From positions 1 to 8,224 of the forward strand of contig CAZYXU010000158.1 of the NCBI GenBank assembly GCA_964650945.1: a DNA stretch of 8,224 nt, written 5' to 3'. Position numbers and translations under genes: made by a program. Position 1 is the stretch's first letter, and every line of letters begins with the position of its first letter. This stretch comes from JAXGPF01 sp964650945 (GTDB lineage Bacteria; Verrucomicrobiota; Kiritimatiellia; JAAZAB01). Below, piece after piece: positions 1 through 6,487 of the stretch. The notes under the pieces were generated by a model. It worked only from the letters and a program-made list of their open reading frames with translations. It was not told where the DNA came from and did no database searches.

Positions 1-2229
1 GCCGTAATAAACGAATCCCGGGTACCGGATCACCCGGCCGCCGGTATCGGCAACGCAGAGGTCCAGCCGGTAAAATCCCGGCGCGGGCAACGCGGCCGCC
101 ACCTCCCGGATGGCGGCCGATTCCGCGCGCGCGGCGCCGGACTCGCGGTAGATTTCCCGGACAAAGGCGCCATCCTTCCCGATGCCCGGCAGCACCTCGT
201 CGAACGGCCCGGTGACCTTGACGGACAAGGCCGTCAACTGGCGCCCCGGAAACATCCGCACTTCCCACGCCAAAGGGATGAGCGCCTGCCCGTCGGCCTG
301 CCTCTTCAAGCGCAAAACGGTCTCCAGGCTGGCGGGGTCTTTCAGCCGGAAGGTCGGCGGCAGGACGCGCGGCATCAGCCATTGAACCATGGGCGCCGTC
401 CAGGCGGAGACCGGGATTTCCGCGCAGGCTTCGCCGTAAAAATTGCGCCAGGCCCATAAATTCGCCAGTTGATTGCGCAGGCGGATTTCCATCTCGCGCG
501 GATCGTAATCCGCGCCGGCCACGTAGTCGGCCAGCAGCATGGCGTCCCCGCTTTTCCCGCGTTGCCGCAACATGGCCAGTAAGTCCGCGCGCACGGCCGG
601 CGGCTGATCGGCCAGATAGGGCTGCGGAAACCAATTATTGTGCACAAACGCGCCGGCGCCCGGCCCGTTGCGCGGCGAAACCGTGCGCATCCCCAGCACC
701 CGCAAATCCGCGCGGGGAAAGACGTTGCCCCAGACATGCACCCGCAACCCCCCGAGGTCGGAATGGTGGCCCATGGCCGTGCCGTAATGAAAATATTCCG
801 ACCCTTTTTCCACCCGTGAATTTTCGACCCGCCGGGCATCCTCAATCACGCATTGCCGGATTTCATATCCGACAATCATGCTCCGCCCGCCGCCGATGGC
901 CTGCCAGAGCCAGTCAATCCGCGAACGCTCCACCAGCAGGTGGCTGCCGTAAATCCCCATCAACACCCCATAACCGCCGACATTGTGAATGTGGCAATCC
1001 GCAACGCGTAAATAATGGCCATGGGTGTGCACGCCGTCGCGGCCGAACCAGGCGATTTCGCAATTGTCAACAGCGCCATGGACGGCGCCCCACGCCAGCC
1101 CGACGCCCGACCCCGGCGCCGATTGCGCCGCCGCGGCATGGTTGGTTCCCGGGCCGGATGCCGCCGCGGCAACAGCCGCCGTCCCGGCTGACACAAATCC
1201 CGGCCGGGTGTCGGGATCGCGTTCGCCCAGAATACGGAACCCGGTGATGCGCGCATGGCTCTGCAGCATGATAAAAGCCCCCGCGCTCGCAAAATGGCCG
1301 CAGCGCAAGATCGGCCCGGGGGCGCCGTCAATCCCGCGATCGCCGGCCAGGATCACGCCTTCCGGCACATTCAAAATCTGCCCGTGCAAATCCCAGTCAT
1401 GGCCGCCCGGCACAAACACAATCCGGCCCATCCGTTCGGCCGCCGGCAACTGGCGCAACTGCTCCAATCCATTGGTCAAACCTGCGAGATTGGTAACCGT
1501 CATCCGCGCCAGCCAACCCTCCGCCTGCATGATGGCGGCCTGCGGACGGCCGGCCTGAGCCAGAACGGCGTCAAACTCCGCGTGGCGCCGCGGGCCGTAG
1601 TTGCAATCCGCCCAGCCGGCGGGATCCATCCGCCATGCCCAGTACGGGTCCGGCGCCGGGTCGTTGCGCAGCCCCTGGCGCGCGGCGGAGGCAGCCGGTT
1701 CGTCGCCGCATTCTTTCGCCCACTGCCACAAAAGGAACCAGGCCTCCGAGCGTTCAACGGCGGGTGCAAAGGGGCCGGTATCCGCCAGCAGGCGTTGTAA
1801 ATTTTTTTCCGGAGCGTCCGACGCCCTACCCCGCGCATGCAGCAACCGGGCGCGGAACAAGTCCAGCCGGGCGCGCTCGATGCTGCCGCGCGCGGCGAAG
1901 GCCTCCGCCTGGTCCAAAAGCGCCTGGCCCCGCTCCAATTGGCCGGCCAGCAGACTGCGTTGAATGCCCGTAAAACTTTCCGCCAGGCACTGCTCCCGGC
2001 GGTAATACGCGGCGCGTTTCAACACAAACGGCACAGCCGCATCCTGGAAAATGGCGTCATATTGCCGGTAAGCCGCGGCGTAGTCATCGGCTTGGAAGGC
2101 GCGATTGGCCTGGTCGAACAAAACCGCCTGGGTATTGGTTTCCACGGGGGACGCCGGCACCGCCCATGCGCCCGCCGCCCACGCAAAAACCGCAGCCGTT
2201 AACAGAGTGTGCCTGATTGGTTTTTCCAT
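1..2229 (-). CDS. Exported TPR-like plus right-handed beta-helix protein, 3' end outside window
   Basis: The reading frame is open for 743 codons from the ATG at 2229 to base 1 with no stop, so the C-terminus is missing. Residues 1-23 look like a Sec signal peptide: a basic start (MEKPIRH), a hydrophobic stretch, and an AWA cleavage site before VPA. Residues about 35-200 are Ala-rich helices; the first part (about 36-65) looks like a TPR repeat. From about 268 to 540 the pattern is that of a right-handed parallel beta-helix, with short strands and turns such as VPEGVILAGDRG, NCEIAWFGRDGV and ADCHIHNVGGYGV. An Ala/Gly/Ser-rich insert sits at about 347-376. Histidines cluster at 401-415 and 481-489. 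The region after 620 looks like a separate beta-rich domain. Beta-helix proteins often bind or cleave polysaccharides, but I cannot assign a lyase or hydrolase family. It is the last visible gene of the operon, 2 bases after the GH2 stop, with a weak GGA about 7 bases before the ATG. The substrate is unknown. Confidence 0.85.
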   Translation of the reverse strand, partial: MEKPIRHTLLTAAVFAWAAGAWAVPASPVETNTQAVLFDQANRAFQADDYAAAYRQYDAIFQDAAVPFVLKRAAYYRREQCLAESFTGIQRSLLAGQLERGQALLDQAEAFAARGSIERARLDLFRARLLHARGRASDAPEKNLQRLLADTGPFAPAVERSEAWFLLWQWAKECGDEPAASAARQGLRNDPAPDPYWAWRMDPAGWADCNYGPRRHAEFDAVLAQAGRPQAAIMQAEGWLARMTVTNLAGLTNGLEQLRQLPAAERMGRIVFVPGGHDWDLHGQILNVPEGVILAGDRGIDGAPGPILRCGHFASAGAFIMLQSHARITGFRILGERDPDTRPGFVSAGTAAVAAAASGPGTNHAAAAQSAPGSGVGLAWGAVHGAVDNCEIAWFGRDGVHTHGHYLRVADCHIHNVGGYGVLMGIYGSHLLVERSRIDWLWQAIGGGRSMIVGYEIRQCVIEDARRVENSRVEKGSEYFHYGTAMGHHSDLGGLRVHVWGNVFPRADLRVLGMRTVSPRNGPGAGAFVHNNWFPQPYLADQPPAVRADLLAMLRQRGKSGDAMLLADYVAGADYDPREMEIRLRNQLANLWAWRNFYGEACAEIPVSAWTAPMVQWLMPRVLPPTFRLKDPASLETVLRLKRQADGQALIPLAWEVRMFPGRQLTALSVKVTGPFDEVLPGIGKDGAFVREIYRESGAARAESAAIREVAAALPAPGFYRLDLCVADTGGRVIRYPGFVYYG

Positions 2230-2231
2230 AT

Positions 2232-3947
2232 TTATTTCCATTCGGCATAAATTTTCCGCAACTCCTCGAAAGCCATTTTTTTGCGGCGCCCGTAGTCCAC
2301 CAGGCCCTTGCAGTTGAAATCCACATGGAAGCACGACTCGCGCCGGCTGGGATCGGGGAAATCGGCAAACAGCCAGACAAACACTCCGGCGATTTCCGGG
2401 TATTGCCGGATCACCGCAAACTGGCGGATCAAGGCATGCGCCTGGTAATCTTCGGAATACTTTGGCAAATCCGCGGCGCGGAATCCCAAAATGCCTTCCG
2501 CGCCGAATTCCGAGAGCAGGAACGCGCGTCCGCGCAGGCGGCGGCGCACGGCGCGCAAGGTGACATGGAAATGCGCCAGATCGAGGGGCTTGATTTTCAA
2601 ACCCGCGGCGGTCTGGCGCGCTTGCACGCCGGCCGTGCCATGCCAGGCGGGATAAGTGTTCAACCCGACCGCATCCAGCAGATCCCGGCAGACATCGCCG
2701 CCCGGCCCGGCGGTCAGCCGGCTGCTGGCCGCCGTCACCAGGCGCGTGGAATCGAGCGCCCGCACGGCGCGGGCAACCGCGCGCACCAGCGGCCGGGCGG
2801 CGGGCAATTCCGAGTCAATCTCATTATACAGCCCCCAGAAGGCGACACAGGGGTGATTCCAATCGCGGCGCACCATTTCCTGCGCCATTTGCACGGCCAG
2901 CGTCCGGACGGCGCGGGAATGTAAATCAACTTTCCAATAAACCGGGGTCTCCGCCCAGACCAGAAATCCCCGGCGATCGCATTCGGCCAAAACCCGCGGA
3001 TCGTGGGGATAATGCGCCAGGCGCAGCGCATTGACGCCCAACTCCTTCAGCCGCCGCAAATCCAGATCGAGCACGTCCGCGTCCACGGTGCGCTTGGTGG
3101 TGGGATAATCGTCATGCCGGTTAACCCCCCTCAAAAATACTTTTTGCCCGTTCAGGAAAAAGCCCGTCCGGCGGAATTCCACCTGGCGCACGCCAAAGGT
3201 TTGAATCGAACGGTCGGCAACGCCCGTCGGAGTGACCAGCTCGATTTCGGCCTGGTATAAGGCCGGATTTTCCGGCGACCATAATGCAGGCTTTTCCAGA
3301 CGCATGGCCGGCGGCCGGCGCCGGAATACAACCGTTGCCAAGGGCGCCGCAGCCTGCCCCGCGCGGCGCAAAGTCACCCGCCACCGCCCGCCGCGCGGCA
3401 TGGAACCGGCCCAGGCCGGCCGGACATGCACCAGCGCATAATCCGCGGCGCCCTGCCGCAGATTCATCGGCGCGGCATCCACCCGCGCGTTTTCAATCAA
3501 CAATCCTTCATGGCCGATAATACTGACATCGCGATAAATTCCGCCATAATTGAACCAGCCATGCACGGCCGGCGGCACCCGCATCGCCGGCCGGGCATTG
3601 TCCACCTTGACGCAAAGGACATTGGTTACTCCCGGCCGGATCCAGGGCGTAACATCCAGGGCAAATGGCGTATATCCGCCCTCATGCCCGCCGGCCAGCC
3701 GGTCATTGACAAACACTTCGCACTTGTAATTGACACCCTGGAAACACAGCCGCCAGCATGTGCCGGGCGGCGGCTCGAATTCCCGCCGGAACCAGGCGCA
3801 TCCTTCATATTGCGCCAGATGCGGCGCATAGGTGTTCCAGCAGGCGGGAACGCGCACCGGCATCCAGTCGCGCACGGTGGGTTTGGAATTCCCCAGGGGC
3901 GCCGCGGCAAAATGCCATAACCCGTTCAACGACAACTCATGGCGCAT
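2232..3947 (-). CDS. Glycoside hydrolase family 2 (beta-galactosidase/beta-glucuronidase-like)
   Basis: The product is a 571-residue retaining exo-glycosidase of family GH2, close to the usual 600 residues of beta-glucuronidases. An N-terminal jelly-roll sugar-binding domain (about 1-145) has the family's typical LNGLWHF start and the GWFNYGGIYRDV motif at 130-141. An immunoglobulin-like domain follows (about 146-255), then a TIM barrel (about 256-571). The barrel starts with LNGQKVFLRGVNRHDD and continues with LGVNALRLAHYPHDP. The likely acid/base is Glu376 in WGLYNEIDSE and the likely nucleophile is Glu480 in LLSEFG. These assignments rest on family knowledge. Beta-glucuronidase, beta-galactosidase and beta-mannosidase specificities cannot be separated by eye. 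There is no signal peptide, so it is probably cytoplasmic. The start overlaps the end of the esterase gene by 11 bases and has no strong Shine-Dalgarno sequence, which suggests translational coupling. A TAA lies in frame just upstream, which rules out a longer start. Confidence 0.93.
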   Translation of the reverse strand: MRHELSLNGLWHFAAAPLGNSKPTVRDWMPVRVPACWNTYAPHLAQYEGCAWFRREFEPPPGTCWRLCFQGVNYKCEVFVNDRLAGGHEGGYTPFALDVTPWIRPGVTNVLCVKVDNARPAMRVPPAVHGWFNYGGIYRDVSIIGHEGLLIENARVDAAPMNLRQGAADYALVHVRPAWAGSMPRGGRWRVTLRRAGQAAAPLATVVFRRRPPAMRLEKPALWSPENPALYQAEIELVTPTGVADRSIQTFGVRQVEFRRTGFFLNGQKVFLRGVNRHDDYPTTKRTVDADVLDLDLRRLKELGVNALRLAHYPHDPRVLAECDRRGFLVWAETPVYWKVDLHSRAVRTLAVQMAQEMVRRDWNHPCVAFWGLYNEIDSELPAARPLVRAVARAVRALDSTRLVTAASSRLTAGPGGDVCRDLLDAVGLNTYPAWHGTAGVQARQTAAGLKIKPLDLAHFHVTLRAVRRRLRGRAFLLSEFGAEGILGFRAADLPKYSEDYQAHALIRQFAVIRQYPEIAGVFVWLFADFPDPSRRESCFHVDFNCKGLVDYGRRKKMAFEELRKIYAEWK

Positions 3948-5361
3948 GTTTTTTTAATCCAATCTGGTCCTTGTTCTGCCAGAATTCATCTTGCACGATA
4001 GTCACGCGCGCGGGATAAATCAAACCCCAATCCCGCCGGCGCAGATAAGACTCGAGCGCCACCGCCAGCGACGGCTTGACGGCGCCTTGGAACCGCACCC
4101 GGCCGTTGACCCGCAGCGTGACCCGCCGTAAATCCAGCATCGCCGGATGCAGCCAGGCGGTAAATTGATCCACATTTTTCGCCGCCGCCTCAATCACGCC
4201 CGCACATAATTGCGCCTCCACAATGCCGCCGCGGATGTTTTTGCGGCGCACCGGCAGATGGAAATCGTCCCAGTCCCCGACCGCCTGGTACTTGCCGCCG
4301 ATGGCCGCCGGCGGCGCATATTCGAACATCATGGATTCCGGGCCGATCCGGCCGAGCGTGATCCAGCGGCAATGCGGCGCGGGGGTCGGCGCGTGGATCG
4401 GCTCGCCGCGCTGGTCCATTTCGCCCGTTGTGATCACCGTCTCGCCGCGCGGGCTGACCGCCACCACCCGCGGATGAAAGGGATCGCGGCGCACATCCCG
4501 GATATGCGCCAGCCATTCGCGCAATGCCGGGCGGCTGTTCCAGAGCGCGTGGCCCAGGGGATGTTCGCGATAAACGCAATTGACGCCGGCGCGCTGCAAT
4601 CCCAGGCAGGCCTGCCGGGCATATTCTATGTCCGTCCAATGCTTGCGCTTGAAGCAGACGGCATCGTTGACGCCCTGCAGCAGCCAGGCTTCCGTGCCGG
4701 CGGCCGCGGCCCAGCACGCATAATTCCAAGTGCCGGCGCCGATGCAAAATCCCGCGAATACGTCGCTCATCCGTTGCAGCAGATGGTAACCGCCAAAACC
4801 GCCCATGGAATGGCCCAGCAGAAACACCTGCTGCCGGTCAATCCGGTAGAACTGCTCCAATTCCGCGATCACATCCAGCAGGTAATCATCCACTTGCGGC
4901 AGGTTCCAGCGTGCCGATGAAACCGCGCTGCAAGGCGCGCAAGGCAGACACACAAGCGCGCCGGCATCCTGGAACAAATCGCTAATCTCGTAGGTATCCC
5001 AGACTTTGGACCCGATCGTGCACCATGAGTCATCCGTTGCCGCGGCCGGGCTTTTCCCGCCGCCATGCAGCATGATAATCAACCGCCGCGGCCGGCGGTG
5101 ATTGTAATCAGGCGGCACAAACAACGTCATCTTTTCCTTTTGGTATTTTTGCGCCAGCCCGGGCACGCGGAACGGGCGGTCCCGGATCAAGCCCTTTTCC
5201 ACCCGCCCGGCAGGCTTGGGCATCAATGCCCGCATGATGGCCGACGGCTCGCCCGGATACCGCTGCAATTCGACCGGCATGGCCGCCTCGGAGTCCAGCC
5301 GCGCGCGCGCCAGGTATTGCGCGGCAGCCTCAACGTAATATCCTGCCGGACGTTTGCCCAT
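3937..5361 (-). CDS. Alpha/beta-hydrolase esterase with C-terminal accessory domain
   Basis: The product is a 474-residue serine hydrolase of the esterase D / PHB-depolymerase / prolyl-oligopeptidase-like group. LIIMLHGGG (94-102) gives the oxyanion-hole HGGG. GHSMGGFGGY (183-192) is the nucleophile elbow with Ser185. Asp233 (GVNDAVC) and His271 (HPLGHALW) fit the rest of the triad. Residues about 290-474 form a second, beta-rich domain ending in LRVNGRVRFQGAV and a long SLAVALESYLRRRDW helix. From memory, tails of this kind recur on planctomycete and verrucomicrobial esterases. The substrate is unknown; given the neighbours, de-esterification of a glycan (acetyl or feruloyl groups) is a reasonable inference, while a peptidase role is less likely. 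There is no signal peptide. The start is well fixed: GGGGGA lies 6 bases upstream and a TAA is in frame two codons before the ATG. It is the first gene of the operon. Confidence 0.88.
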   Translation of the reverse strand: MGKRPAGYYVEAAAQYLARARLDSEAAMPVELQRYPGEPSAIMRALMPKPAGRVEKGLIRDRPFRVPGLAQKYQKEKMTLFVPPDYNHRRPRRLIIMLHGGGKSPAAATDDSWCTIGSKVWDTYEISDLFQDAGALVCLPCAPCSAVSSARWNLPQVDDYLLDVIAELEQFYRIDRQQVFLLGHSMGGFGGYHLLQRMSDVFAGFCIGAGTWNYACWAAAAGTEAWLLQGVNDAVCFKRKHWTDIEYARQACLGLQRAGVNCVYREHPLGHALWNSRPALREWLAHIRDVRRDPFHPRVVAVSPRGETVITTGEMDQRGEPIHAPTPAPHCRWITLGRIGPESMMFEYAPPAAIGGKYQAVGDWDDFHLPVRRKNIRGGIVEAQLCAGVIEAAAKNVDQFTAWLHPAMLDLRRVTLRVNGRVRFQGAVKPSLAVALESYLRRRDWGLIYPARVTIVQDEFWQNKDQIGLKKHAP

Positions 5362-5367
5362 GATTTA

Positions 5368-5373
5368 TCCCCC
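5368..5373 (-). promoter_or_regulatory. Shine-Dalgarno-like site of the esterase gene
   Basis: On the minus strand GGGGGA lies 6 bases before the ATG at 5361. Together with the in-frame TAA at 5367-5365 it fixes the start of the esterase. Confidence 0.55.
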
Positions 5374-5390
5374 AGCCAAAACTTTTAAAG

Positions 5391-5418
5391 ATTACATGCA
5401 CTCACCATATACCGTCCA
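5391..5418 (-). promoter_or_regulatory. Candidate sigma70-type promoter for the esterase-GH2-beta-helix operon
   Basis: Reading on the minus strand, TGGACG (5418-5413, 4 of 6 to TTGACA) is followed after 16 bases by TGTAAT (5396-5391, 5 of 6 to TATAAT). Transcription would begin near 5384 and leave a leader of about 23 bases holding the GGGGGA ribosome binding site (5373-5368). The -35 match is weak, so this is only a candidate. An alternative -10 (TATATG) lies slightly upstream. Confidence 0.3.
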
Positions 5419-5547
5419 GCCGCCATCCACAATGGACGCGCACACCTTTTTTGTGTATTTTTCTCGCTGGCGCCTCCAAATTGACGGCAAACCAGCGGTG
5501 CCCGCTCGGTTGCGGCCGGTGAAAAAAACAGTATGAATAACGCCGCA

Positions 5548-5575
5548 TTGACATGGCCGCAAGGGATGGTATCAT
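5548..5575 (+). promoter_or_regulatory. Strong sigma70-type promoter of lpxI-uvrD
   Basis: A perfect -35 TTGACA (5548-5553) is followed after a 16-base spacer by TATCAT (5570-5575, 5 of 6 to TATAAT). Transcription would start near 5582, giving a leader of about 42 bases before the lpxI ATG. An A7 run (5522-5528) falls near -60 to -54 and could act as a distal UP element. A small dyad, GGATG (5564-5568) and CATCC (5573-5577) around GTAT, overlaps the -10 box; its arms are too short to call an operator. Position directly upstream of lpxI, on the correct strand and in non-coding DNA, supports the call. Confidence 0.7.
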
Positions 5576-5623
5576 CCGTTTGCATTGCCTCCAACCTGAA
5601 TTCTTGTACAAAAATTCCTGCCC

Positions 5624-6487
5624 ATGTCAACCATCACCAGCCAGCTCAATGCGAGTATCAGACTGCCCACCCAGTTGGGGTTGATTGCCGGGCGGGGCGC
5701 CTACCCCCTGTTGCTGGCCGAATCGGCGCGCAAACAGGGAGTGCAACGCCTGTTTGTGGTGGCCTTCAAGCAGGAAACCGACCCGGCCATCGCCCGACTG
5801 GCGGATGAAGTGCATTGGTTGAATTTCGGCCAGTTGGAGGCCATGCTGGAGGCATTCCGCCGCGCCGGCATAACCCAGGCCGTCATGGCCGGGCAAATCA
5901 CCCCCACCCACCTGTTCCGGCTGCGTCCCGACCGCCGGGCCTTGAAAATTCTCGCCAGCCTGCCGGCGCGCAACGCCCATACAATTTTCGGCGCCGTCAG
6001 CGCGGAACTGCAAACCGCGGGCGTGAAGCTGCTGCCGGCTTATCTGTTCATGGAACACGCCATGCCGGAACCCGGCCGCTTGAGCGCGCGCGCGCCCAAC
6101 GAACGCGAGCAGCGCGACATCGAATTGGGATTGCGCGTGGCCAAGGCCGTCAGCGGCCTGGAAATCGGCCAGACGGTGGCGGTCAAGGAAGGCGTGATCC
6201 TGGCGGTGGAGGCGTTTGAAGGCACGGACGCCACCTTGTTGCGGGCAGGGGAACTGGGCGGGCCGGGGCTGGTGGCGGTGAAGGCCGCCAAGCAGGGCCA
6301 CGACATGCGCTTTGACATTCCCGTGGTGGGCTTGAAGACTTTGGCGGTGCTGAAAAAGATCGGCGCCGCGGCGCTGGCGGTGGAAGCCCGCCGCACGATT
6401 TTACTGGAGCGCGAAAAACTGATCCAGGCGGCGGACCGCATCAAACTGGCCATGGTGGCGGTGGCGGGGGATCATGGCACAGATTGA
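5624..6487 (+). CDS. lpxI: UDP-2,3-diacylglucosamine pyrophosphatase LpxI
   Basis: LpxI (formerly DUF1009) hydrolyses UDP-2,3-diacylglucosamine to lipid X and UMP in lipid A synthesis, replacing LpxH in many alphaproteobacteria and PVC bacteria. The 287-residue length is normal. The N-terminal domain opens with GLIAGRGAYPLLLA (19-32) and contains GQITPTHLF (90-98). The C-terminal catalytic domain has VAVKEGVILAVEAFEGTDATLLRAG (185-209; shown here only as key blocks KEG and EGTD) and the family signature QGHDMRFDIPVVG (224-236), whose acidic residues Asp227 and Asp231 are candidates for the metal-binding catalytic site. The ATG at 5624 has no clear Shine-Dalgarno sequence; a start a few codons further in is possible because conserved sequence begins only at about residue 17. 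It is read from the promoter at 5548-5575, and its end overlaps the helicase gene. Its presence implies an LPS-bearing outer membrane. Confidence 0.95.
   Translation: MSTITSQLNASIRLPTQLGLIAGRGAYPLLLAESARKQGVQRLFVVAFKQETDPAIARLADEVHWLNFGQLEAMLEAFRRAGITQAVMAGQITPTHLFRLRPDRRALKILASLPARNAHTIFGAVSAELQTAGVKLLPAYLFMEHAMPEPGRLSARAPNEREQRDIELGLRVAKAVSGLEIGQTVAVKEGVILAVEAFEGTDATLLRAGELGGPGLVAVKAAKQGHDMRFDIPVVGLKTLAVLKKIGAAALAVEARRTILLEREKLIQAADRIKLAMVAVAGDHGTD

Larger units (their letters stand above)
5362..5623. other. Divergent intergenic region
   Basis: These 262 bases separate the start codons of the esterase and lpxI and carry the promoters of both gene groups. The region is visibly richer in A/T runs than the flanking genes (A7 at 5522-5528, T6 at 5437-5442). 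I see no convincing gene in it. Short open frames exist on the minus strand but match no family I recognise and end before the esterase. The block of about 5392-5520 is discussed in the findings as a possible dispersed repeat. Confidence 0.7.

Noticed and set aside
2217..2924. Plus-strand open frame (235 codons) opposite the GH2 gene
   Set aside because: It is antisense to the conserved TIM barrel with both catalytic glutamates and has no recognisable family.
3949..3955. A7 run at the esterase/GH2 junction as a programmed frameshift site
   Set aside because: The run fits a slippery heptamer in frame, but a -1 shift reaches a stop within a few codons and would not join the two proteins. The overlapping start codon explains the arrangement more simply.
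4210..4920. Plus-strand open frame (236 codons) opposite the esterase
   Set aside because: The opposite strand encodes the HGGG and GHSMGG hydrolase motifs. This frame is a shadow with no motif of its own.
5436..5449. CACA/TGTG inverted repeat around a T6 run as a terminator
   Set aside because: The stem is only about 4 base pairs, and no gene on either strand ends nearby, so there is nothing to terminate.
5627..6301. Minus-strand open frame (224 codons) opposite lpxI
   Set aside because: It lies wholly inside lpxI, which has clear family motifs, and its translation shows no recognisable domain.
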